DNA of 64,000 nt from Hyphomicrobiales bacterium (GCA_900466605.1 UBMU01000024.1:1-64000); one strand, 5' to 3'; counted from the first letter of the stretch, positions 25,002 through 33,382 are shown. The notes: a model not told the origin generated them from the sequence alone. A program made the numbers and translations.

Positions 25002-25013
25002 ATTGATATCAAT
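25002..25013. promoter_or_regulatory. MarR operator candidate, perfect 12-base palindrome
   Basis: ATTGATATCAAT stands in the 90-base divergent gap between the DUF899 gene and the MarR gene, just before the MarR start. Perfect dyads of this size in such gaps are typical targets of the MarR dimer encoded beside them. Confidence 0.55.
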
Positions 25014-25024
25014 AGAACTTGATC

Positions 25025-25471
25025 ATGTCAAACGCAGCAGAGATTCCTTTTTCGACAACGCTTCTGGTACGCGACACGTGCCTCTGTCTGCACGTGCAGC
25101 GGGCAGCGCGCGCACTAGCGCGGCTGTTCGACGATGCGCTTCGCCCCGTCGGACTCACCAACGGCCAATTCTCGCTGATGATGGCACTGAACCGCCCGGA
25201 ACCGCCGCCGATGGGACCGGTGGCAGCCCTGCTTGCCATGGACCAGACGACATTGACGGCAGCGCTCAAGCCATTGCAGCGCCGTGGATGGGTAGATGTG
25301 ACGCAAAACGCGAAAGACAAGCGACGCCGCCTGTTGAGCCTGACACCGGCGGGCAAGGCGGTGCTTGCCGCCGCGCTGCCGATTTGGGAAAGCACCCATG
25401 CTAAGCTTGAGGAGGCCCTGCCGGACGGCGATCCGGCGAGGCTGCGGCGGGACCTGCAAGCGCTATCCTAA
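25025..25471 (+). CDS. MarR family transcriptional regulator
   Basis: The product is 148 residues. The winged helix is clear at about 45-105: an (Asn-Gly-Gln-Phe-Ser-Leu) helix, Ala-Leu-Leu-Ala-Met-Asp-Gln-Thr-Thr-Leu-Thr recognition helix and the wing with Asp-Lys-Arg-Arg-Arg. N- and C-terminal helices would form the dimer. Two Cys near residues 19-21 could allow redox sensing, unproven. It is divergent from the DUF899/DUF1579/VOC unit, which it probably represses. ATG at 25025 has no strong ribosome site, and a TTG two codons earlier is an alternative. Confidence 0.82.
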   Translation: MSNAAEIPFSTTLLVRDTCLCLHVQRAARALARLFDDALRPVGLTNGQFSLMMALNRPEPPPMGPVAALLAMDQTTLTAALKPLQRRGWVDVTQNAKDKRRRLLSLTPAGKAVLAAALPIWESTHAKLEEALPDGDPARLRRDLQALS

Positions 25472-25494
25472 TGACAATTCGCCTGCAGGCTGCG

Positions 25495-26250
25495 TCAGCC
25501 GCGCGCCATCCGCGGATCGGCAGCAAAGTCCTCGACCGAGAATCCAATTCTGACTTTCGGGAAATCACAAAGCGCCTGCACGCCAATCTCTGAAAGCCGT
25601 ATCCGCCACGTCTGGCGCTCGACAGGCTCGCGGGCTGCAAATGCCGCTGCCGTCAAAAGCGCGATATTGCGGCCGCGCCGCGGATCCCGCACGGACTCAT
25701 AAAGGATTGCCTCGCAACCCGCCTCCCGTGCGGCGTCGGCGAGAGCCTGGCACGGCGCGTAATTCCGAGGATGCGTCCAAACAGCCCGATCGGCATCGAG
25801 CGGCGGGTGCGTGAGATCGATTGCCGACTGCGTCGCGATAGCAGCGGCAAAGGCCGTGTATTCGGCGGCATTGCCGGGATGTGGGGTGGCCGGCGACTCG
25901 GCATAAAAGAGCAGCCTGTAGAAGGCCATTTCCGCAAGCGCTGTTTCCACTCGCTCGGAGGCGTAGAAGACGCCAAGCGTGCGCCCTGCCCGGCGGAAGC
26001 GCGAACCGTGCGGATAGACGGCGCCATAGCGGAACGGCGTGGCGAGCAGGTAGTCGAGCCCAAGGCATTCCGGCGGCAGCGCCGGCTTGCTTTCTTCGAG
26101 CAAGGTTTCGAGCAGCGCCTGCTCGTCGAGCGTATCGACGAGTTTAAGCGTCGAAATCTGGTGCTGCGCCTCGACCAGACGCCAAAACTTGCCCGAAATC
26201 GCCCGCGTCTCAGACGAGAGCGCGGCGGGCGTCCAAATAGGCAAGGACAT
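25495..26250 (-). CDS. RES-domain toxin of a type II toxin-antitoxin system
   Basis: The product is 251 residues, with the family opening Leu-Pro-Ile-Trp-Thr-Pro-Ala-Ala-Leu-Ser-Ser-Glu and Trp-Arg-Leu-Val-Glu-Ala-Gln-His, then the RES core (Arg-Phe-Arg-Arg-Ala-Gly-Arg, Gly-Val-Phe-Tyr-Ala-Ser-Glu, Ala-Glu-Met-Ala-Phe-Tyr, Glu-Ala-Ile-Leu-Tyr-Glu-Ser). Characterised RES toxins consume NAD+ and stop growth. Its ATG lies inside the 3' end of the antitoxin gene, a 41-base overlap in another frame, which couples synthesis of the two. Family call firm; activity here not tested. Confidence 0.87.
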   Translation of the reverse strand: MSLPIWTPAALSSETRAISGKFWRLVEAQHQISTLKLVDTLDEQALLETLLEESKPALPPECLGLDYLLATPFRYGAVYPHGSRFRRAGRTLGVFYASERVETALAEMAFYRLLFYAESPATPHPGNAAEYTAFAAAIATQSAIDLTHPPLDADRAVWTHPRNYAPCQALADAAREAGCEAILYESVRDPRRGRNIALLTAAAFAAREPVERQTWRIRLSEIGVQALCDFPKVRIGFSVEDFAADPRMARG

Positions 26251-26593
26251 CGGTTAATCCCGAAATACTGACGATCTTTTCAAGCGGCGTGGCGCCGAGC
26301 GCCGCATTGGCGTTACGCAGCCATTGCCGGGCAACGGCCTCGTCGCCACCGACAATCGCGTCGAGCGAACGAAACAGGCGCACGAGCAAGATGGCGAGTT
26401 CAAAGGACTTCGAGCCACGCTCGAGCAGATAGTCCTGCCGCTTCATACGCGAGACGGTTGCCTCGGAAACGCCGAGCACCGCAGAAAGCGTTCGGGCGTT
26501 GAGACCGAGATGGTCTGCGGCATTGACGGCCGCCTTGGTGATCACGACAGCCTCCGGAGACCGGACATCAGAGATCGGATGTGCTATAGCCAT
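26210..26593 (-). CDS. Xre/MbcA/ParS-type antitoxin partner of the RES toxin
   Basis: The product is 127 residues. An N-terminal helix-turn-helix (about 25-65, with Ser-Ala-Val-Leu-Gly-Val-Ser-Glu-Ala-Thr-Val-Ser-Arg-Met) is followed by the MbcA/ParS toxin-binding half (Leu-Phe-Arg-Ser-Leu-Asp, Trp-Leu-Arg-Asn-Ala-Asn, Ala-Leu-Gly-Ala-Thr-Pro-Leu-Glu). The ATG is chosen because AAGGA stands six bases before it; a GTG five codons earlier also fits the frame. It should neutralise the toxin and bind its own promoter, where two operator-like sites are present. Confidence 0.85.
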   Translation of the reverse strand: MAIAHPISDVRSPEAVVITKAAVNAADHLGLNARTLSAVLGVSEATVSRMKRQDYLLERGSKSFELAILLVRLFRSLDAIVGGDEAVARQWLRNANAALGATPLEKIVSISGLTDVLAYLDARRALV

Positions 26594-26602
26594 ACCGTTT
26601 CC

Positions 26603-26642
26603 TTTCACAGGAAAGAATATAGCATCTTAATTTCACATGAAA
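26603..26642 (-). promoter_or_regulatory. two operator-like boxes for the RES/Xre pair
   Basis: TTTCACATGAAA (26631-26642) and TTTCACAGGAAA (26603-26614) lie 28 bases apart, on either side of an AT-rich stretch that could be the -10 region. The first has perfect five-base arms around a two-base centre. Their place just ahead of an antitoxin gene points to autoregulation. Confidence 0.55.
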
Positions 26643-26669
26643 AGAGCGCCGCCGTCCGCGACGCTCTTT
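26640..26669 (-). terminator. terminator hairpin after ohr
   Basis: AAAGAGCG (26641-26648) pairs with CGCTCTTT (26662-26669), followed by a T-run on the minus strand. It ends ohr transcription 12 bases after the stop and touches the outer operator box of the RES/Xre pair. Confidence 0.6.
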
Positions 26670-26681
26670 CTCGGCTTTGGA

Positions 26682-27104
26682 TCAGGCAACCGTGACCGGA
26701 ACTTCCGTCGACGTGCGCATGGCGTGGCTATAGGGGCACACGATGTGAGCAGCTGCGGCGAGCTTTTCAGCGGTCGGCTTATCAAGGCCGGGAATGTTCA
26801 CCGTCAGGGCAACTTCGATGCCGAAGCCGGTGCCGTCTTCGCGCGGGCCGATGCCGACCGTGGCGCTGACCGTCGTATCCTCGGGAATCTTGACCTTTTC
26901 CTTGCCGGCGACAAATTTCAAGGCACCGAGGAAGCAGGCCGAATAGCCGGCTGCAAAGAGCTGTTCAGGGTTGGTGCCGGTCGCACCGTCGCCGCCGAGT
27001 TCCTTCGGAACCGTTAGCGTCACATCGAGAACGCCGTTTTCGGAAACGGCGCGGCCTGCGCGGCCACCGGTGGCGGAAGCTTTGGTCGTGTAGAGGATAG
27101 GCAT
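26682..27104 (-). CDS. ohr: organic hydroperoxide resistance peroxidase Ohr
   Basis: The product is 140 residues, standard for Ohr. It carries both redox cysteines, Cys57 in Gly-Tyr-Ser-Ala-Cys-Phe and Cys123 in Ile-Val-Cys-Pro-Tyr-Ser-His, plus the Arg-rich N-terminal segment (Gly-Gly-Arg-Ala-Gly-Arg-Ala). Ohr reduces organic and fatty acid hydroperoxides to alcohols with thiol, in family members lipoamide-dependent. A strong AAAGGAG lies before the ATG. It is divergent from the ohrR-like gene, the usual arrangement in rhizobia. Confidence 0.93.
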   Translation of the reverse strand: MPILYTTKASATGGRAGRAVSENGVLDVTLTVPKELGGDGATGTNPEQLFAAGYSACFLGALKFVAGKEKVKIPEDTTVSATVGIGPREDGTGFGIEVALTVNIPGLDKPTAEKLAAAAHIVCPYSHAMRTSTEVPVTVA

Positions 27105-27145
27105 GTCAGTCTCCTTTGCGTTGGGGTTGGATTTTGTATAATGCG

Positions 27146-27182
27146 CAATTAAATTGTACGCAAGTGAATTTTGCAAATTGCA
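27146..27182. promoter_or_regulatory. ohr-ohrR divergent operator candidate
   Basis: CAATT-A-AATTG at 27146-27156, and the related dyad TTGCAAATTGCA at 27171-27182, lie in the 123-base divergent gap. AT-rich dyads with this kind of core are known targets of OhrR repressors. Confidence 0.55.
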
Positions 27183-27227
27183 TTTCCAATTCTAAAAGAG
27201 GACAATTGGGCCTAGGGAAAGACGACA

Positions 27228-27695
27228 ATGAAAGCACATCTGGCAAAGACCATGGAAATTCCGGAAGAGGAAAAACGGCTCGAGAACCAACTCTGCTTTG
27301 CGGTCTATTCGACCGCGCACGCCTTTACCCGCGCCTACAAGCCGATTCTCGACAAGGTCGGCCTCACCTATCCGCAATATCTCGTGATGCTGGCGTTGTG
27401 GGAGAAGTCCGAGCAGCCGGTCAAGGCGATCGGCGAACAACTCGATCTCGACTCGGGCACGCTGTCGCCATTACTGAAGCGCCTGGAGCAGAATGGTCTG
27501 ATCAAGCGTACGCGCGATTCCCGCGACGAGCGGCAAGTCATCGTCTCGTTGACCGAGGAAGGCCGTGCAATGAGAAACGAGCTCGACACAATCATGGCCG
27601 CGATCGGCCAGGCGGCAGGCTGCACGCTCGAGGAAATGAAGACGATACGTGGGCTGCTGAAAGGCCTTCGGTCAAACCTGGCGTCGGCGGTGTAA
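27228..27695 (+). CDS. ohrR: OhrR, MarR-family organic peroxide sensor
   Basis: The product is 155 residues with a MarR winged helix (about 45-110, wing with Arg-Asp-Ser-Arg-Asp-Glu-Arg). Cys23 in Asn-Gln-Leu-Cys-Phe-Ala-Val-Tyr is the conserved peroxide-reactive residue, and Cys132 near the C-terminus makes it a two-Cys type OhrR, in which an intersubunit disulfide releases DNA. Tyr residues that usually hydrogen-bond to the reactive Cys (Leu-Thr-Tyr-Pro-Gln-Tyr) are present. It should repress ohr and itself until organic peroxide appears. Confidence 0.93.
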   Translation: MKAHLAKTMEIPEEEKRLENQLCFAVYSTAHAFTRAYKPILDKVGLTYPQYLVMLALWEKSEQPVKAIGEQLDLDSGTLSPLLKRLEQNGLIKRTRDSRDERQVIVSLTEEGRAMRNELDTIMAAIGQAAGCTLEEMKTIRGLLKGLRSNLASAV

Positions 27696-27868
27696 GTACT
27701 GCCGGACCTCAATGCGCCCAGATCGAGCTAAATTTTGCCCAGAGCAGCCTGCAGTTTTAGCCACAATCTTTGCCGGTTATCGGCGCTCCCGTCGCCAACA
27801 GCGTTTCAGGTGGCGCAACATCGGCAATGAATGCGGCCAGCCAATCGGCCAGCCGCACTCCGATGGGA

Positions 27869-28591
27869 TCATTGCATAACGACGACTGGCGCCTTGTTCG
27901 GCACGCGGTCATAGAGATCGATGATGTCCTGGTTCAGCAGGCGCACGCAGCCCGACGACACAGCCTTGCCGATGGAACGCCAGTCAGGGTTACCGTGCAG
28001 GCGGTAGAGCGTGTCTTCGCCATTCGAGAAGATGTAAAGGGCACGCGCGCCGAGCGGGTTTTTGAGGCCCGGCTCCATGCCGCCGTTTTCGATCGAATAC
28101 TTTGCAAGCTCGGGCTGACGCGCGACCATCTCGTTCGGTGGCTTCCAGCGCGGCCATCTCTGACGCCACTGAATGACGCCGGAGCCTTGCCATGCGAAAC
28201 CTTCGCGGCCGATGCCGACGCCATAGCGCATCGCGGTGCCGCCGGGTTGAACGAGGTAGAGGAAACGCGAGGGCGTATCGACAACGATGGTGCCGGGCGC
28301 CTGGCCTGTCGGATCGACGACCTGCTGACGATAGAAGCGTGGGTCGATCTGCTGGTAGGGCACGGCCGGAATGAGAAAACCGCCGTCCTCGATCGGGCCG
28401 TACATGACCGCCAGTTCGGCGTCACTCGGCGTCTGCGGCGCCTGGAACATGTTGACCGGATTGCGAATTGCGACCGGCTGAGCCGTCGGAGGCGGCCCCG
28501 CCGTGGATGCACAGCCCGCAAGCGCCGAAGCGGCAGTCATTGCCGAGAGCGAAAGGAAGCTGCGGCGGGAGAAGTTTTTTTCAAAGCTCAT
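27869..28591 (-). CDS. L,D-transpeptidase (YkuD family), exported
   Basis: The product is 240 residues. The N-terminus has Arg-Arg-Ser-Phe-Leu and a lipobox-like Leu-Ala-Gly-Cys, so Tat export and lipid anchoring are both possible. The YkuD catalytic segment His199-Gly-Asn-Pro ... Ser-Ser-Gly-Cys215-Val-Arg-Leu is intact. Such enzymes make 3-3 peptidoglycan crosslinks or attach proteins to the cell wall. Its neighbour 28760-29596 is a paralogue, and the C-terminal 40 residues of the two are close to identical. Confidence 0.9.
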   Translation of the reverse strand: MSFEKNFSRRSFLSLSAMTAASALAGCASTAGPPPTAQPVAIRNPVNMFQAPQTPSDAELAVMYGPIEDGGFLIPAVPYQQIDPRFYRQQVVDPTGQAPGTIVVDTPSRFLYLVQPGGTAMRYGVGIGREGFAWQGSGVIQWRQRWPRWKPPNEMVARQPELAKYSIENGGMEPGLKNPLGARALYIFSNGEDTLYRLHGNPDWRSIGKAVSSGCVRLLNQDIIDLYDRVPNKAPVVVMQ

Positions 28592-28759
28592 AACGCGGGT
28601 CTGGTTTCCTGTTGCGCTGGAAGGACGAATGCCCTTCGCGGAGGGTGGCTCAACGCCGGTGACGACAGACGAAATCTATCGTCTTACGTTAAATAAACCA
28701 CCACCTCACGAAGTCTTGTCCACCCGCCAACAAACGATATGACCCGCGCTGTTGCGCGG

Positions 28760-29596
28760 CTACATCACGACGATGTCGGCCTTGGCCGGAACCCGGTCAA
28801 AGAGGTCGACCACATCCTGGTTCAGCATGCGCACGCAACCCGACGAGGTGGCCTTTCCGACCGACTGCCAATCCGGCGTGCCGTGGATGCGGTAAAGCGT
28901 ATCCTGGCCATCCTTGAAGATGTAGAGGGCACGCGCGCCAAGCGGATTTCCGAGTCCCGGATTCATGCCGCCGTTTTCCGCGGAGAAGGCCCGAACATCC
29001 GGCTGACGTGAGACCATTTCGGCAGGCGGCGTCCACCGCGGCCATTTCTGCTTCCATTGAATGACACCCCGACCGGTCCATGCGTAACCTTCGCGACCAA
29101 GTCCGACGCCATAGCGCATCGCCTTGCCGCCCTGTTCGACGAGATAGAGGTGTTTGGTGTTTGTATCGACGATAATGGTACCCGGCTTTTCCCTGGTCGG
29201 ATAATCGACTTCCTGTCGCAGATATTGCGGATCGATGCGACTGACCGGTATGGCCGGCAAGGTGAAGTCTGTGTCGCGCACTTGGCCGTACATCGCGCTA
29301 TTTACCGGATTGCTCACCGGCAGGCCGTAGGTGCGGCTAGTGGTCGCGCCCGGGATGCCATAAGTCTGGTTATATATGGTCGCCGGCACACCGGGTCTCT
29401 GCGGGATCGGCGCATCCACCGGCCTGACGCGCATGGGATCAACACCGGGCGGATTATAGAAGACGGGCGACGTTTCCTGTACGAAGCGGGCGGGATCGGT
29501 GGCACCGGTATCCGGGATCAGGATGTTGCAACCGCTCAGGCAAAGAGCAGCGGCCGCAAGCCCGGCAAGTGGCGACACCCGGCGGAGAACAGTCAT
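28760..29596 (-). CDS. L,D-transpeptidase (YkuD family), lipoprotein
   Basis: The product is 278 residues with a signal peptide and lipobox Leu-Ser-Gly-Cys near residue 23, a Pro-rich linker of about 80 residues and the YkuD domain with His238-Gly-Thr-Pro ... Ser-Ser-Gly-Cys254-Val-Arg. A GAGGG site precedes the ATG. It is a tandem paralogue of the gene at 27869-28591, both on the minus strand with a 168-base gap, hence probably separate promoters. The longer linker could let it reach further into the wall. Confidence 0.9.
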   Translation of the reverse strand: MTVLRRVSPLAGLAAAALCLSGCNILIPDTGATDPARFVQETSPVFYNPPGVDPMRVRPVDAPIPQRPGVPATIYNQTYGIPGATTSRTYGLPVSNPVNSAMYGQVRDTDFTLPAIPVSRIDPQYLRQEVDYPTREKPGTIIVDTNTKHLYLVEQGGKAMRYGVGLGREGYAWTGRGVIQWKQKWPRWTPPAEMVSRQPDVRAFSAENGGMNPGLGNPLGARALYIFKDGQDTLYRIHGTPDWQSVGKATSSGCVRMLNQDVVDLFDRVPAKADIVVM

Positions 29597-29709
29597 AAAA
29601 CACCCTCATCGACAACAGCGAAACGTATAGTTGCGCCAAGGATGGCATTTGCGGCTGGCGCGAAGCTGGTCACGGGTTCAGCTTCTCCGCAATTGGCGTC
29701 GCACAAGGG

Positions 29710-30633
29710 TCAAGCCGCGACGCCGTGGAAGAACCGTATGCTCTGCTCGATCTCTGCCGGCAATGCAGAGGTATGGTTGCCGGTCACCGTATCCGTTTCG
29801 ATGCGGACGCCGCCTGAGCGGGCGCGGCTCGCAAGCAGACCGGCGCGGTCGTTGAAATGCGCCTCCTCGGTGCCATGCACGACACGGACGGGGCACTTGA
29901 AGCTCTTGGCATAGCAGAGCGCGCTGCGAACCTCGAACTCGTGGAGATTGCTGTCGTCGAAGCGAATATCCTGCGGGTAGCGGTTAAAGAAGCGGAAGGC
30001 GTCAGGATTGCCCGAGATCGGTGCGGCCGCTCGGAACTTGTGGCTGCTCATCGCCGCAAGCATGGTCAACGTGCCGCCGATGCTGTGGCCGGCAATAAAC
30101 AAGCGATCGGCGTCGACGCCTGGGAGATGCTGCAGACGATCGGCCGCCGAGAGCACGTCATCCACCTCGTCATAGAAGCCCGAGAAATTCCCCATCTGGC
30201 CGTTTTCGCCGCGCAACGACGGCATCATCACCACGAAACCGGCGTCGACGTAGGCCTTCAGCAGAACCCAGTGCCCAAGCCCCATCGCATTACCGCCATG
30301 CAGGAAAAGAACGCCGGGCTTCGATTTGCTGCCGCGCTTATACTTGGAGACCCAGGCAACCAGCTCCAATTCGCCGCCATAACCCGACCGATAGAAGATC
30401 TTCTCGCCTTCCGGTGGCGCGTCGAGGGGTTCGTACTTATCGGGAGCCGGCCCCTTCTGCAGCAACTTGGTATGGAAGCGCTTGCGGACCTTGGCATAAT
30501 CATGATCGATCAGCCTCGGCACCTCGGGAACCTCGAATGCACTTGCCATGCGCGGAAGCAGCAGGGTTCCGGCCAGGCCGGCAAGAACCATGCGGCGCTG
30601 GCGGAGAAAAGAATTACCTTCGTCTGACGTCAT
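29710..30633 (-). CDS. exported alpha/beta hydrolase (dienelactone hydrolase / prolyl oligopeptidase-like)
   Basis: The product is 307 residues from the ATG at 30631-30633, which has GGAAG before it. The N-terminus shows Arg-Gln-Arg-Arg-Met-Val-Leu-Ala-Gly-Leu-Ala-Gly, a Tat-like signal with cleavage near Ala-Ser-Ala. The fold markers are Leu-Phe-Leu-His-Gly-Gly (oxyanion strand), Gly-His-Ser-Ile-Gly-Gly (nucleophile Ser) and a C-terminal Gly-Asn-His (catalytic His). The substrate is unknown. Confidence 0.83.
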   Translation of the reverse strand: MTSDEGNSFLRQRRMVLAGLAGTLLLPRMASAFEVPEVPRLIDHDYAKVRKRFHTKLLQKGPAPDKYEPLDAPPEGEKIFYRSGYGGELELVAWVSKYKRGSKSKPGVLFLHGGNAMGLGHWVLLKAYVDAGFVVMMPSLRGENGQMGNFSGFYDEVDDVLSAADRLQHLPGVDADRLFIAGHSIGGTLTMLAAMSSHKFRAAAPISGNPDAFRFFNRYPQDIRFDDSNLHEFEVRSALCYAKSFKCPVRVVHGTEEAHFNDRAGLLASRARSGGVRIETDTVTGNHTSALPAEIEQSIRFFHGVAA

Positions 30634-30743
30634 TTCACACTTCCATCGTTCCCGGCCAACCGAGATTTGCACCGGAAGCGGGCGTCCGCCAACACACGTT
30701 GTGTTGAAAAAGGTGACCCTGCGGCGTTTTGCGCCACCAAACC

Positions 30744-32372
30744 CTACCGCGTAGCCTTGGCATCGATCATCGCGACCAGCGTCTGGAGGCGATCCGCCTC
30801 GTAGGACGGCTTATCGGGTCGCAGGCGCGCGATTCGTGGAAACCGCATGGCCACGCCCGACTTGTGCCGACTCGAACGGTTGATGCCTTCGAAGGCAACC
30901 TCCACGACAAAGCCGAAGTCCCTATCCGCCCTGACGGCGCGTACCGGGCCAAAGCGCTCCGTCGTATTGTTGCGAACGAACTTGTCCAGAACTTCGAGTT
31001 CGGCATCCGTAAATCCGAAATAGGCCTTGCCGACCGGCACCAGCTGCTCCCCTTCCGGGGTCTCGGTCCAGACGCCAAAGGTGAAGTCAGAATAATAGCT
31101 CGACCGTTTGCCGTGGCCGCGCTGCGCATACATGAGCACTGCATCGACATTGTAGGGATTGCGCTTCCACTTGAACCACGGCCCCTTCAGCCGCCCCGCC
31201 TGATAAATGCTGTCGCGGCGCTTGATCATTACCCCTTCGATAACAGGGTCCGGCGGCGCCGACCGCAGCTGATCCAGTTCGTCCCATGACGAGAATTCCA
31301 CCAGAGGCGAAAGATCGAAGCGGTCGTGCGGCGCGCGCTCGATGATCTCCGAGAGGCGCTCACGTCGATCGACGTAGGAGCGACCGCGCACATCCTCTAG
31401 TCGATCGAAAAGCAGGTCATAAGCGCGAATGAAGGCCGGATACTCGTCGAGCATCTTCGTCGCTACCGTCTTGCGGTTCAGACGTTGCTGCAGATCGGAA
31501 AAGGTGCGTGTCGGGCTGTTCGATCGTGTCGTTCCCCCCACCAGCAGCTCGCCGTCGACGACACCATCGAAGCTGATCGACTCAAGGATATCGGGGAACG
31601 CGCCTGAGATATCGTCGCCGGAGCGCGAATAGATCTTGCGGGTATCGCCGGAGCGCGAGAGCTGCACGCGAATGCCGTCCCACTTCCATTCCGCGGCATA
31701 TTCGGCCGGATCGAGCTGATCAAGATCCCCCTCTTCCACTGGATTGGCGAGCATGACGGAGTGGAAGATTGCGGGCGTTGCCAGGATCGGCTTGTCGCCC
31801 TGCCCTTCCAACCAATGAAACAAGGATTCGTAAGGCGGCCGCAGGCCATGCCACAGCGTCTCGATTTCCGTCACATCCCGGCCACCGAGATCGGCGAGCG
31901 CCTGTTTCGCCAGGCGCGACGAAACTCCGATGCGAAGCGCGCCAGTCGCAAGCTTGATGAAGGCGAAGCGCCCCGAGGTGTCCAGCCTGTCGAGGAGGTC
32001 GCGGACGAAGCTGCGCACCTCGGTGCGCCCGAGCGCATTCATCTGCGCGACCACTTCGCCGAGATGCGGCTGGGCAAGCGGAGAGCGCTCGATGTCCTTC
32101 TCGTTGTCCCACACCAGGGAAATCGTTTCAGCGAGATCACCGACATAATCGTAGGAATAGCGAAACAGCACCTCATCCATGCGCTCCAGCACCAGTTCGC
32201 GCAGCATGGCCGGCTTGACGTTGCGCACTTCGAGCGTGCCGGCAATGGCTGCAAGACCATAGCCGCGATCCGGGTCCGGGGTGTTGCGGAAGTAATCGGT
32301 GAGCAGTTTCAGCTTGCCGTTGCGGCTGGGGGTGAGCACGAGGCGGTCGAGCAGGTCGGCGAATGCTTTCAT
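30744..32372 (-). CDS. ATP-dependent DNA ligase of the exonuclease-associated type
   Basis: The product is 542 residues. The adenylation motif Glu-Trp-Lys-Trp-Asp-Gly (Lys about 229) is present, with the later nucleotidyltransferase motifs (Asp-Gly-Glu-Leu, Glu-Gly-Val-Met-Ile-Lys-Arg, Trp-Phe-Lys-Trp-Lys) and a C-terminal OB domain. An N-terminal helical DNA-binding domain covers about 1-190. The ATG overlaps the TGA of the exonuclease gene by one base. In many bacteria these two genes join a helicase and a phosphoesterase in a DNA repair cluster; those two partners are not adjacent here. An upstream open frame is ignored because it lies within the exonuclease gene. Confidence 0.92.
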   Translation of the reverse strand: MKAFADLLDRLVLTPSRNGKLKLLTDYFRNTPDPDRGYGLAAIAGTLEVRNVKPAMLRELVLERMDEVLFRYSYDYVGDLAETISLVWDNEKDIERSPLAQPHLGEVVAQMNALGRTEVRSFVRDLLDRLDTSGRFAFIKLATGALRIGVSSRLAKQALADLGGRDVTEIETLWHGLRPPYESLFHWLEGQGDKPILATPAIFHSVMLANPVEEGDLDQLDPAEYAAEWKWDGIRVQLSRSGDTRKIYSRSGDDISGAFPDILESISFDGVVDGELLVGGTTRSNSPTRTFSDLQQRLNRKTVATKMLDEYPAFIRAYDLLFDRLEDVRGRSYVDRRERLSEIIERAPHDRFDLSPLVEFSSWDELDQLRSAPPDPVIEGVMIKRRDSIYQAGRLKGPWFKWKRNPYNVDAVLMYAQRGHGKRSSYYSDFTFGVWTETPEGEQLVPVGKAYFGFTDAELEVLDKFVRNNTTERFGPVRAVRADRDFGFVVEVAFEGINRSSRHKSGVAMRFPRIARLRPDKPSYEADRLQTLVAMIDAKATR

Positions 32373-33382
32373 CAATCGGCCTCGTCTTCGTAGCCGACCA
32401 AGTGGAGCGGTCGGGCCTTGATGCCCTGCAACTGGCACCAGCGAACCAGCGCCTCCTCGCGACCATGCGTTACCCACACTTCCTGCGGGTGCAGATCGGT
32501 AATGGTTTCCGTGAGTTCGGGCCAGTCGCAATGGTCGGAGATGACGAGCGGCAGCTCGACGCCCTGCTGCTTGGCGCGCTGACGCACCATCATCCAGCCC
32601 GAGGCGAACGCCGGTAACGGCTCGTTGAAGCGCCTCGCCCAACGGTCGGCAAAGGCGGAGGACGGACCGACGACAATCGCTCCCTTGAAGGCGGATTTGT
32701 CGCGGCTCTCAATGGTCGCCGGGCGTAGCTCACCAAGTTCTATGCCCTGCTCGATGTAGTAATCGCAGAGCCTTTCCATCGCACCGTGGATATAGATCGG
32801 CTGGTCGTAGCCGGTATCGCGCAGCAGGCGGATTACGCGCTGCGCCTTGCCAAGCGCATAGGCGCCGATCAGATGCGTGCGTTCTGGAAACTGCCGCAGC
32901 GACGCATAGAGCTTGCCCATTTCGTCGACAGGATCGGGATGATGGAAAACCGGCAGCCCGAAAGTGGCCTCGGTGATGAAGACATCGCAGGGCACCGGCA
33001 CATAGGCGGCACATGTCGGATCCGCGCGCCGCTTGTAATCACCGGAGACGACGATGCGGGTGCCATTCTTCTCGATGGCGATCTGAGCCGAACCGAGCAC
33101 ATGTCCGGCCGGATGAAAGCTGACCTTCACGCCGTTGATCAGGATCTCCTCGCCGAAAGCGGCAGACTGCTCGCTTGCGCAGAAACCATCGCCATAGCGG
33201 ATCTGCATGATATCGAGCGTCTGGCGGGTGGCGAGCACGTTCGTGTGGCCGGGCCGCGCGTGATCGGAATGGCCGTGGGTAATCAGGGCTCGCTCGACCG
33301 GCCGCACGGGATCCACATAGAATCCTCCCTCGGGACAAAAGAGCCCCTCGGGGGCGGGATAGAGCAAGGCGTCTGGTCTCAT
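32372..33382 (-). CDS. ligase-associated DNA exonuclease (metallo-beta-lactamase fold)
   Basis: The product is 336 residues with the metal motif His36-Gly-His38-Ser-Asp40-His41 and a beta-CASP-like region containing Gly-Asp-Tyr-Lys-Arg, as in the SNM1/Artemis-like exonucleases found beside ATP-dependent ligases. It probably trims DNA ends before ligation. The stop overlaps the start of the ligase gene, so the two are translationally coupled. The gene is divergent from the Tat-exported protein. Confidence 0.92.
   Translation of the reverse strand: MRPDALLYPAPEGLFCPEGGFYVDPVRPVERALITHGHSDHARPGHTNVLATRQTLDIMQIRYGDGFCASEQSAAFGEEILINGVKVSFHPAGHVLGSAQIAIEKNGTRIVVSGDYKRRADPTCAAYVPVPCDVFITEATFGLPVFHHPDPVDEMGKLYASLRQFPERTHLIGAYALGKAQRVIRLLRDTGYDQPIYIHGAMERLCDYYIEQGIELGELRPATIESRDKSAFKGAIVVGPSSAFADRWARRFNEPLPAFASGWMMVRQRAKQQGVELPLVISDHCDWPELTETITDLHPQEVWVTHGREEALVRWCQLQGIKARPLHLVGYEDEAD

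Noticed and set aside
30744..32642. Longer ligase reading frame reaching to 32642
   Set aside because: The extra part lies inside the exonuclease gene in another frame, and the ATG at 32370-32372 fits the TGATG overlap.
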